From the NCBI GenBank assembly GCA_022774505.1, contig JALFLW010000010.1, positions 16,115-80,114 on the forward strand: a stretch of 64,000 nucleotides of DNA. Reading direction: 5' to 3'. Under the pieces are notes generated by a model. That model did not search any database, was not told the DNA's origin, and saw only the letters and a list, made by a program, of their open reading frames with translations. Positions 1 through 9,138 of the stretch are shown here, in pieces (the stretch's first letter is position 1; every line of letters starts with the position of its first letter). Origin of the DNA: Lachnospiraceae bacterium. Lineage in GTDB: Bacteria; Bacillota; Clostridia; Lachnospirales; Lachnospiraceae. Position numbers and translations under genes: made by a program.

Positions 1-374
1 AGCTGGGTCAGCCTTCTACGACATTGTCAGGCGGTGAGGCACAGAGGATCAAACTTGCCACGGAGCTGAGCCGGAGAAGCACGGGGAAGACGGTGTATGT
101 GCTGGATGAACCTACGACAGGACTTCATTTTGCAGATGTGCATAAACTGATCGATATCCTGCATCGTCTGGCAGAGGGAGGAAATACGGTTATTGTCATT
201 GAGCATAATCTGGATGTGATCAAGACAGCGGACTATATTATTGATATAGGTCCGGAGGGTGGTGACCGGGGAGGTACGGTGATCGCCCGGGGGACACCGG
301 AGGAGGTGGCAAAGATGCCGCAGTCTTATACCGGATATTATATACAGAAGATGCTTGATAAAGACAGATCATGA
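1..374 (+). CDS. uvrA: UvrABC excinuclease subunit A, C-terminal end (partial)
   Basis: This is the last roughly 124 codons of UvrA, the DNA-damage sensor ATPase of nucleotide excision repair; the gene enters from the left edge of the window in the frame starting at base 3. The visible part is the second ATPase half. It has the ABC signature [12 protein letters not shown], the Walker [13 protein letters not shown], and the switch histidine in [11 protein letters not shown] followed by the typical UvrA ending [11 protein letters not shown] and RGTPEEVA. The gene stops at the TGA ending at 374. UvrA is cytoplasmic and works with UvrB. The identification is secure from the unusual spacing of signature, Walker B and GPEGG motifs. 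Nothing can be said about its promoter or N-terminus. Confidence 0.96.
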   Translation, partial: LGQPSTTLSGGEAQRIKLATELSRRSTGKTVYVLDEPTTGLHFADVHKLIDILHRLAEGGNTVIVIEHNLDVIKTADYIIDIGPEGGDRGGTVIARGTPEEVAKMPQSYTGYYIQKMLDKDRS

Positions 375-456
375 GTACGTTTGTGAAATTGCCGTTGGCT
401 GCGGATGGAATATGATCTGTGGATAGGGAAGATTTATGCAGAGAGGGAGGATATCC

Positions 457-1041
457 ATGGAGAATGAAAACACATTTTTTGCCATGATGGCGAGGATGAA
501 ATTTATTAACAGGTGGGCATTGATGCGCAATTCCTATGAAGAAAATATCAGTGAACATTCCATGGAGGTAGCGATGCTTGCCCATGCACTGGCGATTCTT
601 GGAAACAGGCGGCTGGGGAGAAACTATCAGGCGGAAAGGATAGCCATGATCGGTCTGTATCACGATTGTACAGAGATCATCACGGGGGACATGCCGACAC
701 CGATCAAATACAAAAATGACAAAATACAGGAAGCGTATAAGGAGATTGAGGAAGGGGCAGCGAAGAGGCTTTTACAGAGGCTGCCGGAGGATCTTCGGGA
801 AGCTTATGAGCCATATCTGTTAGAAAACAAACTGACAGAAGAGGAAAGGCGTATCGTGAAGGCGGCAGATAAGCTGTCAGCTCTTATCAAGTGTATTGAA
901 GAACAAAAGGCAGGCAATCAGGAGTTCCTGAAGGCAAAGGAAACTTTGCAGAAAGCAGTGGAGGAAATGAAATGTCCGGAGGCGGATATATTCTGCAGAG
1001 AGTTTCTGCCACATTATTATAAGACTTTGGATGAATTGTAG
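457..1041 (+). CDS. YfbR-like HD-domain 5'-deoxynucleotidase
   Basis: A 194-residue metal-dependent HD phosphohydrolase of the YfbR family, which removes phosphate from deoxyribonucleoside 5'-monophosphates. The start at 457 is chosen because GAGAGGGAGG lies just upstream; an in-frame ATG at 436 has no ribosome site. Family residues fall at nearly the E. coli YfbR positions: R19 and W20 in FINRWALMR, H34 in EHSMEVA, the HD pair at 69-70 in GLYHDCTEI, and a late Asp in VKAADKLSALI. Its length is close to the 199 residues of YfbR. It sits between uvrA and a methyltransferase, so a nucleotide-pool role is plausible but is inferred from the family only. Confidence 0.85.
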   Translation: MENENTFFAMMARMKFINRWALMRNSYEENISEHSMEVAMLAHALAILGNRRLGRNYQAERIAMIGLYHDCTEIITGDMPTPIKYKNDKIQEAYKEIEEGAAKRLLQRLPEDLREAYEPYLLENKLTEEERRIVKAADKLSALIKCIEEQKAGNQEFLKAKETLQKAVEEMKCPEADIFCREFLPHYYKTLDEL

Positions 1042-1128
1042 GTTGCGGTATCCTCCGGTGTATGCTAAAATTATATTAACTATCTGAAATTTCAGATACA
1101 ACAGCGACAGTGAGTGGAGACGAAGAAC

Positions 1129-1899
1129 ATGAATGATAAGTCATATAATGAAAATGCCTATAACGGATTTGCTTATTGTTACGATTTATTTATGGATAAT
1201 ATTCCCTATGACATGTGGGCGGAATATCTTGACGGCATTTTAAAGGAATATGGTATCGGACACGATGGTACACTGCTGGAGCTGGGCTGTGGTACGGGAA
1301 GTATGACAGAGCACATGGTATCAAAGGGATATCAGGATATCATCGGACTTGACAGCTCCGAAGATATGCTGATGATGGCTGAAGAGAAGAATATTCCGGG
1401 GGTACTTTTGATCCGGCAGGATATGAGAGAGCTGGAATTGCTTGGAGAGGTTGATGCCGCCTATTGTGTGTGCGATGGAATAAATTATTTACTGGAACCA
1501 CAGGATCTGCAGAAGGTGTTTGCACGGGTAAAGCACTTTCTGAAAGCCGGTGGTGTTTTTGTATTTGACATGAAAACAGAATATTTTTATAAGGATGTAC
1601 TCGGAAACCGGATGATTGCAGAGAATAGAGAGGATGCCAGTTTTTTATGGGAAAATGAATATCACCGGGAAACGGGGATCAATGAGTATCTTTTGACAGT
1701 ATATCAGCTGGAGGATGAAGAGAAAGATCTGTTTTCGCGGTGTGATGAGTTACATTATCAGAGGGCGTATGAGCCGGAGGCAGTGTGCCGGCTGCTTAAA
1801 GAAGCCGGACTGGAATGTGTTCAGGTATATAAAGCCTTTACAAAAAAACAGCCTGATCCGCATACGGAAAGGGTATATTTTATAGCAGTGAACCGATGA
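1129..1899 (+). CDS. Class I SAM-dependent methyltransferase
   Basis: A 256-residue soluble methyltransferase with a Rossmann SAM-binding fold. Motif I is LLELGCGTGSMTEH near residue 49, followed by the acidic loop IIGLDSSEDMLMMAEE that binds the ribose, and a later AGGVFVFDMKTEYF strand. The start at 1129 is taken over the GTG at 1114 because GGAG ends nine bases before the ATG. The N-terminal YNGFAYCYDLFMDNIPYDMW pattern is common in Clostridia methyltransferases next to hslO, which follows here 40 bp downstream. The substrate cannot be deduced from sequence; small molecule, tRNA and protein targets all remain possible. Confidence 0.85.
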   Translation: MNDKSYNENAYNGFAYCYDLFMDNIPYDMWAEYLDGILKEYGIGHDGTLLELGCGTGSMTEHMVSKGYQDIIGLDSSEDMLMMAEEKNIPGVLLIRQDMRELELLGEVDAAYCVCDGINYLLEPQDLQKVFARVKHFLKAGGVFVFDMKTEYFYKDVLGNRMIAENREDASFLWENEYHRETGINEYLLTVYQLEDEEKDLFSRCDELHYQRAYEPEAVCRLLKEAGLECVQVYKAFTKKQPDPHTERVYFIAVNR

Positions 1900-1939
1900 T
1901 TCCGGAAGCTGGCCGAATAAATGACAGGAGAGAGAGATT

Positions 1940-2818
1940 ATGGCAGAAAATAAAGATTATATTGTAAGAGCAACAGCAGCCCGGCAGCAGCTTAGGGTAT
2001 TTGCCTGCACAACAGGCGGCCTGGCAGAGGAGGCGAGAAAAATTCATGATCTGAGTCCGGTTGCGGCAGCAGCTCTGGGGCGTCTTCTTACAGCCGGCAG
2101 TATGATGGGATGTATGATGAAAGGCGAAAAGGATGTACTGACACTGCAGATCGAGTGTGGAGGACCGATCGGAGGAATTACAGTGACGGCAGATTCCGCT
2201 GCAAATGTCAAAGGATATGTGAAAAATCCACAGGTAATGCTGCCACCAAACAGTAAAGGGAAACTGGATGTTTCCGGTGCGGTAGGACCGGGATTTTTGA
2301 ATGTTATACGTGATATCGGTTTAAAAGAGCCTTACAATGGTCAGACACATCTGGTATCCGGAGAAATTGCAGAGGATCTCACCTATTATTATGCAGCAAG
2401 TGAGCAGATTCCTTCTTCTGTTGGACTGGGTGTCCTGATGGAGAAAGATAATCATGTAAAGCAGGCGGGCGGATTTATCATTCAGGTTATGCCAAATGCA
2501 GATGATGCTGTGATCGACCGCCTTGAGAAAAGACTAGGCGAGATTGATTCTGTGACAAAGCTGTTGGAACAGGGAATGACTCCGGAGGACATTATACGGT
2601 ATCTGATGGATGGGATGGACATTGATTTTCTGGATACGATCCCGACAGTGTATCATTGCAACTGCTCCAGAGAACGTGTTTCAAGAGCGATTGCCAGTAT
2701 AGGCAGAAAAGATCTGGAGGAAATGATAAACGATGGTGAGCCGGTAGAAGTCGTATGTGATTTCTGTGGTTCTCATTATAAATTTGATACAGAGGACTTA
2801 AAGCGGATGATAAGATAA
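1940..2818 (+). CDS. hslO: Hsp33 redox-regulated chaperone
   Basis: A 292-residue Hsp33, a cytoplasmic holdase activated when oxidation releases zinc from its C-terminal cysteines. The zinc site is visible as CNCS near residue 240 and CDFCGSHY near residue 272, the C-X-C plus C-X2-C spacing of the family. The N-terminal domain shows VRATAARQQLRVFACTT and the conserved GPIGGITVTAD. A GGAGAGAGA site precedes the ATG. Length is typical. The next gene begins within about 15 bp, suggesting cotranscription with the secreted SH3 hydrolase. Confidence 0.97.
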   Translation: MAENKDYIVRATAARQQLRVFACTTGGLAEEARKIHDLSPVAAAALGRLLTAGSMMGCMMKGEKDVLTLQIECGGPIGGITVTADSAANVKGYVKNPQVMLPPNSKGKLDVSGAVGPGFLNVIRDIGLKEPYNGQTHLVSGEIAEDLTYYYAASEQIPSSVGLGVLMEKDNHVKQAGGFIIQVMPNADDAVIDRLEKRLGEIDSVTKLLEQGMTPEDIIRYLMDGMDIDFLDTIPTVYHCNCSRERVSRAIASIGRKDLEEMINDGEPVEVVCDFCGSHYKFDTEDLKRMIR

Positions 2819-2833
2819 GAAATGAGGGAGAAA

Positions 2834-5119
2834 ATGGGCACAAAGATAAAAAAAGGACTGATCGCTGCCGGGATTTTCATACTGGGCATTGCAGGCTTTT
2901 GTAAACTTCAACAGCTGGGTGATACCACCTATGCAACAGCTGTGGGTACTGTTCGTACAGGAAAAACTCTGAATGTCCGCAAAGGACCGGGAACGAAATA
3001 TTCATGTCTGAAAAGCGGAAGTACAAAGGTGAGCCTCAAGAATAAAGAAGAGGTTACTATTTTGGCCAGAAACAGTAAATGGTATAAAATCCGGTTCAAG
3101 CGTAAAACCCAAAAGCTTATCGGATATGTTCCGATGAAAAATCTGTCAGTAATGAGTGGGGATATGAACTCAGAAGTGTCCGGCCGTGCATATCCGTCTG
3201 CTGTTCTGGTAAGAAGCAGGGCAGTCCGGAGTGGTGCTTTAATGCGGGTGGATGGTGCTGCGGTTCGTCTGTCCAAAAACAAAAAGGTGCGCATTTTGTC
3301 GGAGTCCGTTATATACGGAGTGAAATATTACAAGATTGCATTTTCCTATAGCGGAGAACAAAAAGAAGGATATGTTCTGGCTGATTCCATCAAGGCGGAC
3401 TATAATTCAGCAATTCCGGGACTGATATCGACTTCAAGACAGGTGACATTGAAAAAGAAAGCAGGATCTACCCAGCCGGTTATTGTGAATGGATCGGCAT
3501 TTTCCATGAAAAACGGGACAGAGGTCTTAATGCTTTCAGAAAAGATCATATCCGGTGTGAAATATATCTGCGTGGATGTTAATTACAATAAAAAAACATA
3601 TCGGGGTTATGTAACATCAAACCTTGTCCGTTTTCAGACGATCCGGGTAGAGCAGGTGGTAAACGGAGAGCAGGAAAATCTCTTCGTCGAAAAGACAACT
3701 CCTGCACCGACAGCTACAGTCGTTCCGGAGGAAAAAACAAAGTCCACGGATAAACCAACAAATGATACGGATAATGTATCATCCGGAACATCATCAGACA
3801 CAGCGGTTGATACCTCGTCAATGACAGCCAAAGAGTTTAAGAAGGAAATGGTAAAGCAGGGATTCCCTAGCAGTTACATTGCTGTACTTCAGACTCTGCA
3901 TAAGAAATATCCTAAGTGGAGATTTAAGGCTTATCAGACGGGAATTGATTGGTCTACTGCTGTAGATAATGAGAATAAGGTTGGTTTAAATCTGCTTCCA
4001 AACAGTAAATCATCCGATTGGAAATCTCAGGCGGAGGGTGCTTACAATGCATCAACCGGTACATATATCCCATTTGACGGATCAACCTGGGTAACTGCTT
4101 CGGAAAAGGCAGTAAAATATTATATGGATCCAAGAAACTTCCTGAATGAAACGAATATATTCCAGTTTGAAAGTCTGGAATATCAGAAGGGCGTACAAAA
4201 CCAGAGTGGTGTGGAGAATGTCCTGAAAAATACAGCGATGTATAAAGCGACATATGAATACACCGGTGATTCCGGAAAGAGTACGACGACTACATATTCC
4301 AAGACATTTATGGATGCAGCAGCATTATCGGGAGTCAGCCCGTATCATCTTGCTTCAAGAGTGAAGCAGGAGGTTGTAACCGGACCGACAACGATGAGTT
4401 CTTCTGTATCCGGCACGGTCAGGGGATTTGAAGGAATCTACAATTTCTACAATATAGGAGCTAATAACAGTACCAAGGCCGGGGGAGCTGTAGCTAACGG
4501 ACTTTCCTGGGCAAACAAGGATACTACTTACATGAGGCCGTGGACGAATAAGTACAAGGCGATCGTCGGTGGTGCCCAGTATCTGGGAAGCAACTATATT
4601 AATCTGGGACAAAACACATTATATCTGCAGAAGTTTAATGTGACAGGTAAAAATACATATGATCATCAGTACATGTCTAATGTCGAGGCACCATGGAGCG
4701 AATCCATCAAGACTTCACAGGCGTATGGATCAGACAAAGCAAATATGAGCCTGGTGTTCTCAATACCGGTATATTCCGGCATGCCGGCAACAGCCTGTCC
4801 TGTTCCGTCAGGTGAACAAAAGTCAGTCAGTACAGTAAGTTCAAATAATTATCTGAAGACATTATCAGTTGAAGGATATTCCTTTAATTCTCCCTTTAAA
4901 AAAGGAGATGATGGTCATATCACATATAATGTCAAAGTGAAAAAAAAGGAAAAGGCGATCCGTATCGATGCAAGTCCGGTCAGCAGTTCCGCAAAAGTGT
5001 CCGGCAATGGCAAAAAAAGCTTTACAAAAAAGAAAAAAACAAAAACCTATGTAGTAAAGGTGAAGGCACAAAGTGGTGCTGTCAGGAAATATAAAATAAA
5101 AGTAAAACGTCAAAAATAA
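2834..5119 (+). CDS. Secreted SH3b / beta-N-acetylglucosaminidase cell-wall hydrolase
   Basis: A large exported peptidoglycan hydrolase of about 761 residues. It has an N-terminal signal or anchor (KKGLIAAGIFILGIAGF) followed by three bacterial SH3-like repeats at about 35-105, 110-180 and 185-265; the first contains LNVRKGPGTKYS. A Thr/Pro/Ser linker follows at about 275-330, then a glucosaminidase domain at about 340-650. That domain holds SGVSPYHLASRVKQEV, where the Glu is the expected catalytic acid. The last 90 residues, starting LKTLSVEGYSFNSPF and very Lys-rich, look like a cadherin-like beta-sandwich. The start could be ATG 2822 or 2834; 2834 is preferred because GAGGGAG precedes it. 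It probably cleaves the glycan strand during growth or separation. Its place between hslO and clpC is unusual. Confidence 0.85.
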   Translation: MGTKIKKGLIAAGIFILGIAGFCKLQQLGDTTYATAVGTVRTGKTLNVRKGPGTKYSCLKSGSTKVSLKNKEEVTILARNSKWYKIRFKRKTQKLIGYVPMKNLSVMSGDMNSEVSGRAYPSAVLVRSRAVRSGALMRVDGAAVRLSKNKKVRILSESVIYGVKYYKIAFSYSGEQKEGYVLADSIKADYNSAIPGLISTSRQVTLKKKAGSTQPVIVNGSAFSMKNGTEVLMLSEKIISGVKYICVDVNYNKKTYRGYVTSNLVRFQTIRVEQVVNGEQENLFVEKTTPAPTATVVPEEKTKSTDKPTNDTDNVSSGTSSDTAVDTSSMTAKEFKKEMVKQGFPSSYIAVLQTLHKKYPKWRFKAYQTGIDWSTAVDNENKVGLNLLPNSKSSDWKSQAEGAYNASTGTYIPFDGSTWVTASEKAVKYYMDPRNFLNETNIFQFESLEYQKGVQNQSGVENVLKNTAMYKATYEYTGDSGKSTTTTYSKTFMDAAALSGVSPYHLASRVKQEVVTGPTTMSSSVSGTVRGFEGIYNFYNIGANNSTKAGGAVANGLSWANKDTTYMRPWTNKYKAIVGGAQYLGSNYINLGQNTLYLQKFNVTGKNTYDHQYMSNVEAPWSESIKTSQAYGSDKANMSLVFSIPVYSGMPATACPVPSGEQKSVSTVSSNNYLKTLSVEGYSFNSPFKKGDDGHITYNVKVKKKEKAIRIDASPVSSSAKVSGNGKKSFTKKKKTKTYVVKVKAQSGAVRKYKIKVKRQK

Positions 5120-5216
5120 CAGTACCGGTTAAGCGGGAAAATATTTCCTGTTTCCGGTGCCGTATGGCAGTTCGATCGGTAAGGTAGAAAAGAAGGAAAC
5201 GGTGGGGAGAGTGACA

Positions 5217-6179
5217 ATGAGTGACAGAATCCGTAAATGGTTAGTGTTGACAATGTTATTCCTTGCCGGGTGGCTTTGGAATGGTAATTATGTTCAGGGA
5301 GCCATGGCACAGATATCTATACAGAAATCATCGGATGTGATCGTAAAGGGAGATATTTTCTACATTGTGGTTACAGTGGCTTCGGATGAGGAAATGACCG
5401 GTTTTGAAGGATATTTTTCTTATGATCAGGATATTATGAAATATATTACCGGTGGCAGTGTGGCAAGCGGTAATGATAATGAGATCCATATCAAAGATCT
5501 TGACCGGGAGCAGGGTACAAAGAAAATAAAATATTCCCTGCAGTTTCGGGCAAGAAAAAAAGGTGAAAGTAATGTGGGTCTGAAGAGAGGATATCATATT
5601 TCCACAGATGATGAGGACACGAAATTTTCTGTGGGGACTGCATCCGTAAATGTGCAGGTCATTTCCCAAAAAGAGTATGAGAAAACAATGCCGCAACAGA
5701 CAGGAGAGACTGAAAATGCACAGGATATTTCAGAAATTCCGGAGGAAGCTTCTCCTGAGGCTGCGTCAGATGTGCCGGAGAAAACAGATATTTTTGCCGC
5801 GTCAGCTGTACCACAGACAACCTGCCCCACAGAAGATGTGCAGAAACCGAAAAATATAGTATCAGAAACGAAAGAACCTGATGTTTCTGATACTGTACAG
5901 GAACAACCGGAAAAAAAGGGGCTGACCAGGGGAACCTGTCTTGTGATCATATGTCTGGCACTGATCGGGCTGGGAATGGTATTGATACTGCTGGCAGGTG
6001 TTTTACGGTCGAAAGAGGAGTACATGGAAATAGAGGATTTTTCTGAGAGTGAGGAAGATCAGGATACCGGTGAGATTGATAACGGAAAGAAAGTGGCAGA
6101 TCAGGAGATACAGATACAGGATCTGCAAGAAATAGAAAAGCGGCTGGAGGAAAAACGCCGCTGGCTGAGAAAAGAGTAG
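5217..6179 (+). CDS. Membrane-anchored protein with cohesin-like extracellular domain
   Basis: A 320-residue protein of unknown function. GGGGAGA six bases upstream fixes the ATG at 5217. The order is: a signal peptide ending near VQGAMA; a beta-rich domain at about residues 30-145 with features of the cohesin or CARDB-like fold (GDIFYIVVTVASDE, GFEGYFSYD); a Glu/Pro/Thr-rich spacer at 150-230; a transmembrane helix at about 238-262 (TCLVIICLALIGLGMVLIL); and a charged cytoplasmic tail ending in a short coiled coil (LQEIEKRLEEKRRWLRKE). The stop lies 15 bp before clpC. The topology suggests an extracellular binding domain with an intracellular contact. No sorting signal or dockerin was seen, so cellulosome assignment is not supported. 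Confidence 0.6.
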   Translation: MSDRIRKWLVLTMLFLAGWLWNGNYVQGAMAQISIQKSSDVIVKGDIFYIVVTVASDEEMTGFEGYFSYDQDIMKYITGGSVASGNDNEIHIKDLDREQGTKKIKYSLQFRARKKGESNVGLKRGYHISTDDEDTKFSVGTASVNVQVISQKEYEKTMPQQTGETENAQDISEIPEEASPEAASDVPEKTDIFAASAVPQTTCPTEDVQKPKNIVSETKEPDVSDTVQEQPEKKGLTRGTCLVIICLALIGLGMVLILLAGVLRSKEEYMEIEDFSESEEDQDTGEIDNGKKVADQEIQIQDLQEIEKRLEEKRRWLRKE

Positions 6180-6194
6180 CAGGAGGAAGAGACG

Positions 6195-8639
6195 ATGCAA
6201 GACCGTTTTACAAAAAAAGCAAGGAAAGTGCTGAAGGATGCAGAAAAAGCAGCGAGAGAGTTAGGACATAATTATGTCGGGACAGAACATCTTCTGGTTG
6301 CATTGATCCGCAATTCCGGTGTGGCAGCGGAGGTGCTTCGGGCAAATGGTGTGGAAGAACAGAAAATACTCGATTTGATCGATGAAACTATAGCAGCACC
6401 GGAAAGCAACGTATTGGTGGCTGATGAGGGACATTTTACCCCTCGGACACAAAAGATCCTTGATGCGGCACAGGCAGAAGCTGAAAAGATGGGAATATCT
6501 GAGGCAGGTACCGAGCATTTGCTGATAGCGATGCTGAAGGAGACCGACTGCATTGCTGTCAGACTGCTGAATACAAAGGGGATTAATGTACAGAAGCTGT
6601 ATGTCGATGCATTGACAGCATCCGGGCAGGATATGAATACGGCCAAAAATGAATATATGAAACAGAAAAGCCGTAAGAATAAATCAACAACACCTATTTT
6701 GGATCAATACAGCAGGGATCTGACAGCACTGGCAAGAGAGGGCAAGCTGGATCCGGTTATCGGAAGAGAGCGGGAGATTGAGAGGATCGTGCAGATCCTC
6801 AGCCGTCGTACCAAAAATAACCCGTGTCTGATAGGAGAGCCGGGAGTCGGCAAGACAGCAGTTGTTGAAGGGCTTGCTGAAAAGATCATTCAGGAGGATG
6901 TACCGGAACTGCTTTATAATAAGCGTGTGCTGACTCTGGATCTGTCAGGGATGGTGGCCGGTTCCAAATACCGCGGTGAATTTGAAGAGCGGATCAAGCG
7001 TTCCTTAAAAGAGGTAATGCAGAGCGGAAACATTTTATTATTTATAGATGAGATCCATACGATCATAGGTGCCGGAGGTGCAGAAGGGGCTATTGATGCA
7101 GCCAATATATTAAAACCTTCTCTTGCACGAGGAGAGATCCAGCTTATCGGTGCCACAACAAGAGAAGAATACCGCAAATATATCGAAAAGGATGCTGCGC
7201 TGGAACGTCGTTTCCAGTCGGTTGTAGTGGAAGAACCGACGGAGGAGGAAGCGATTGCGATCCTCCGGGGGCTGGCCCCGAGATATGAGGAGCATCATCA
7301 TGTGAAACTGACAGAAGGAGCCATTACGGGAGCCGTAAGGCTGGCTTCCCGTTATGTAAATGACCGTTTCCTTCCGGATAAAGCGATTGATGCAGTGGAT
7401 GAAGCATGTGCAAGGGCAGGGCTGAAGCGGTATATGATATCCCCTGAACTGCGTGGTCTGGAAGAAGAACAGGTACAGCTTGAAAAGGAAAAAGAGCAGG
7501 CAATTCGTGAAAAGGAATATGCTCAGGCCGGTGAGATTAAACGCAGGCAGGAAAAGCTGGACAAAAAAATCGCAAAGATCCGTGAAAATCGGGAAAAAAC
7601 GAAAGAACAAAACGATCTGCAGGTTACAGAAAATGAAATTGCAGCAGTTATCGCAGATTGGACTAAAATTCCTGTACAGCAGCTTCAGGAGGAAGAGATG
7701 GAGAGGCTGAGACATTTGGAGGATATCCTTCATGAGAGAGTCGTGGGGCAGGAGGAGGCCGTATCGGCCGTATCAAAGGCTGTAAGGAGAGGCCGGGTTG
7801 GATTAAAAGACCCAAGACGCCCGATTGGTTCATTTTTGTTTTTGGGACCGACAGGAGTTGGAAAGACAGAGCTGTCCAAGGCACTGGCAGAGGCAGTATT
7901 TGGCAAGGAAAATGATATTATCCGTGTAGACATGTCAGAATATATGGAGAAGCACAGTGTATCCAAAATGATTGGTTCACCGCCGGGATATGTAGGCTAT
8001 GAGGACGGAGGACAGTTAAGCGAAAAGGTACGCCGCCATCCATATTCTGTTGTATTGTTTGACGAGATAGAAAAAGCACATAGCGATGTATTTAATATCC
8101 TTCTGCAGATTCTGGAGGATGGCCATGTGACAGACGCACAGGGACGTAAGGTCAGTTTCAAAAATACGATCATTATCATGACATCAAATGCAGGTGCACA
8201 GAGGATCATAGAGCCGAGACATCTTGGATTTGGTATGCAGGAAAATGCCGAGGCGGATTATCATAAGATGAAGGATAGTGTCATGGAGGAGGTCAAAAAG
8301 ATCTTCAAACCGGAATTTATCAATCGTATTGATGAGATCCTTGTATTCCATACACTGACACAGGAAAATATCCGTCAGATCGTCAGGATCATGTTGGATA
8401 CTTTGAACAAACGCACGACAGCACAGATGAATCTTTCTCTGGAGGTGACAGATGAGGCGGTAGCACATCTGGCCAAAAGTGGTTTTGACAAGAGCTACGG
8501 AGCACGTCCGGTGCGCAGAGCGATCCAGACACAGTTAGAGGATGAGCTGGCAGATGCGTTGCTAAATGGCAGGATAGAGGCCGGAGACAGAGTGAAGGTT
8601 GACTGCGAGCAGGAAAAGATTGTATTTACCAAACTTTAA
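6195..8639 (+). CDS. clpC: ATP-dependent Clp protease ATP-binding subunit ClpC
   Basis: An 814-residue HSP100 unfoldase that feeds proteins to ClpP. Two Clp-N repeats occupy residues 1-150 ([26 protein letters not shown]). The first AAA+ module has [18 protein letters not shown] and [16 protein letters not shown] ClpC-type middle domain with a UVR-like motif (AREKEY-like, [17 protein letters not shown]) lies at about 420-470. The second AAA+ module has [17 protein letters not shown] and [11 protein letters not shown], and the C-terminus [17 protein letters not shown] is canonical. A GGAGGAAGAG site precedes the ATG. The usual Firmicute partners ctsR, mcsA and mcsB are not adjacent here; downstream is a small unknown gene and then radA, a neighbour pairing known from Firmicutes. 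Confidence 0.97.
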   Translation: MQDRFTKKARKVLKDAEKAARELGHNYVGTEHLLVALIRNSGVAAEVLRANGVEEQKILDLIDETIAAPESNVLVADEGHFTPRTQKILDAAQAEAEKMGISEAGTEHLLIAMLKETDCIAVRLLNTKGINVQKLYVDALTASGQDMNTAKNEYMKQKSRKNKSTTPILDQYSRDLTALAREGKLDPVIGREREIERIVQILSRRTKNNPCLIGEPGVGKTAVVEGLAEKIIQEDVPELLYNKRVLTLDLSGMVAGSKYRGEFEERIKRSLKEVMQSGNILLFIDEIHTIIGAGGAEGAIDAANILKPSLARGEIQLIGATTREEYRKYIEKDAALERRFQSVVVEEPTEEEAIAILRGLAPRYEEHHHVKLTEGAITGAVRLASRYVNDRFLPDKAIDAVDEACARAGLKRYMISPELRGLEEEQVQLEKEKEQAIREKEYAQAGEIKRRQEKLDKKIAKIRENREKTKEQNDLQVTENEIAAVIADWTKIPVQQLQEEEMERLRHLEDILHERVVGQEEAVSAVSKAVRRGRVGLKDPRRPIGSFLFLGPTGVGKTELSKALAEAVFGKENDIIRVDMSEYMEKHSVSKMIGSPPGYVGYEDGGQLSEKVRRHPYSVVLFDEIEKAHSDVFNILLQILEDGHVTDAQGRKVSFKNTIIIMTSNAGAQRIIEPRHLGFGMQENAEADYHKMKDSVMEEVKKIFKPEFINRIDEILVFHTLTQENIRQIVRIMLDTLNKRTTAQMNLSLEVTDEAVAHLAKSGFDKSYGARPVRRAIQTQLEDELADALLNGRIEAGDRVKVDCEQEKIVFTKL

Positions 8640-8672
8640 TAATAGAAAAAGTAGAAAAAAAAACTGGTTTAT

Positions 8673-8680
8673 GGTATGCT
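8673..8680 (+). promoter_or_regulatory. Possible extended -10 promoter before the small unknown gene upstream of radA
   Basis: TATGCT at 8675-8680 is preceded by TGG, fitting an extended -10 element, and lies about 40 bases before the ATG at 8722. No good -35 box is present at 17 bp, so this is a weak assignment; cotranscription from clpC is equally possible. Confidence 0.35.
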
Positions 8681-8721
8681 AATCATACGATAAAAGCATA
8701 AAATACGGGAGGATAATAAAA

Positions 8722-9135
8722 ATGGCAGTGATTAAAGAATTGATCCGCAAGGAGGCAGACGGAACGCTCAGCTTTGGTAATTTCGACTTTGATACCAAGC
8801 AGAAAAAATCTGACTTTGAGTATGAGGGAGATCTGTATAAGATAAAGACCTTCAAAGAGATTACGAAACTGGAAAAGAATGGAATGTTTGTTTACGAATC
8901 TGTGCCGGGAACTGTTGTAACCAACATGAAGAGCACAGAAACAGAGGTAGAATTCAAGGTAGAAGGATGGGAGGATTCTTCAATCACATTGGAACTGGAG
9001 CCGGAGACAGAATACAAGGTGCTGGTAGACGGTATTGATGTAGGCAGGATGAAAACAAATCTGGGTGGCAAGCTGAATGTCAGTGTGGAGCTTAATCAGG
9101 GACAGATATCTCAGATTAAGGTGAAGAAATTATAA
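8722..9135 (+). CDS. Conserved hypothetical protein between clpC and radA
   Basis: A 137-residue soluble acidic protein that I do not recognise with certainty. A strong ACGGGAGG site precedes the ATG. The sequence reads as mostly beta-strand (VEFKVEGWEDSSITLELEPE, EYKVLVDGIDVGRMKTN, GKLNVSVEL) with an N-terminal GTLSFGNFDFDTKQK segment, and has no signal peptide or membrane helix. It ends only 3 bp before radA, so it is almost certainly cotranscribed with it. Similar small proteins are sometimes labelled endosialidase-like, but no catalytic motif supports an enzyme. A structural or stress-related role beside clpC and radA is only a contextual guess. Confidence 0.75.
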   Translation: MAVIKELIRKEADGTLSFGNFDFDTKQKKSDFEYEGDLYKIKTFKEITKLEKNGMFVYESVPGTVVTNMKSTETEVEFKVEGWEDSSITLELEPETEYKVLVDGIDVGRMKTNLGGKLNVSVELNQGQISQIKVKKL

Positions 9136-9138
9136 TAT

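Noticed and set aside
5217..6179. Cellulosome scaffoldin
   Set aside because: Only one cohesin-like domain with weak similarity is present; there is no dockerin, CBM or sorting signal in the neighbourhood.
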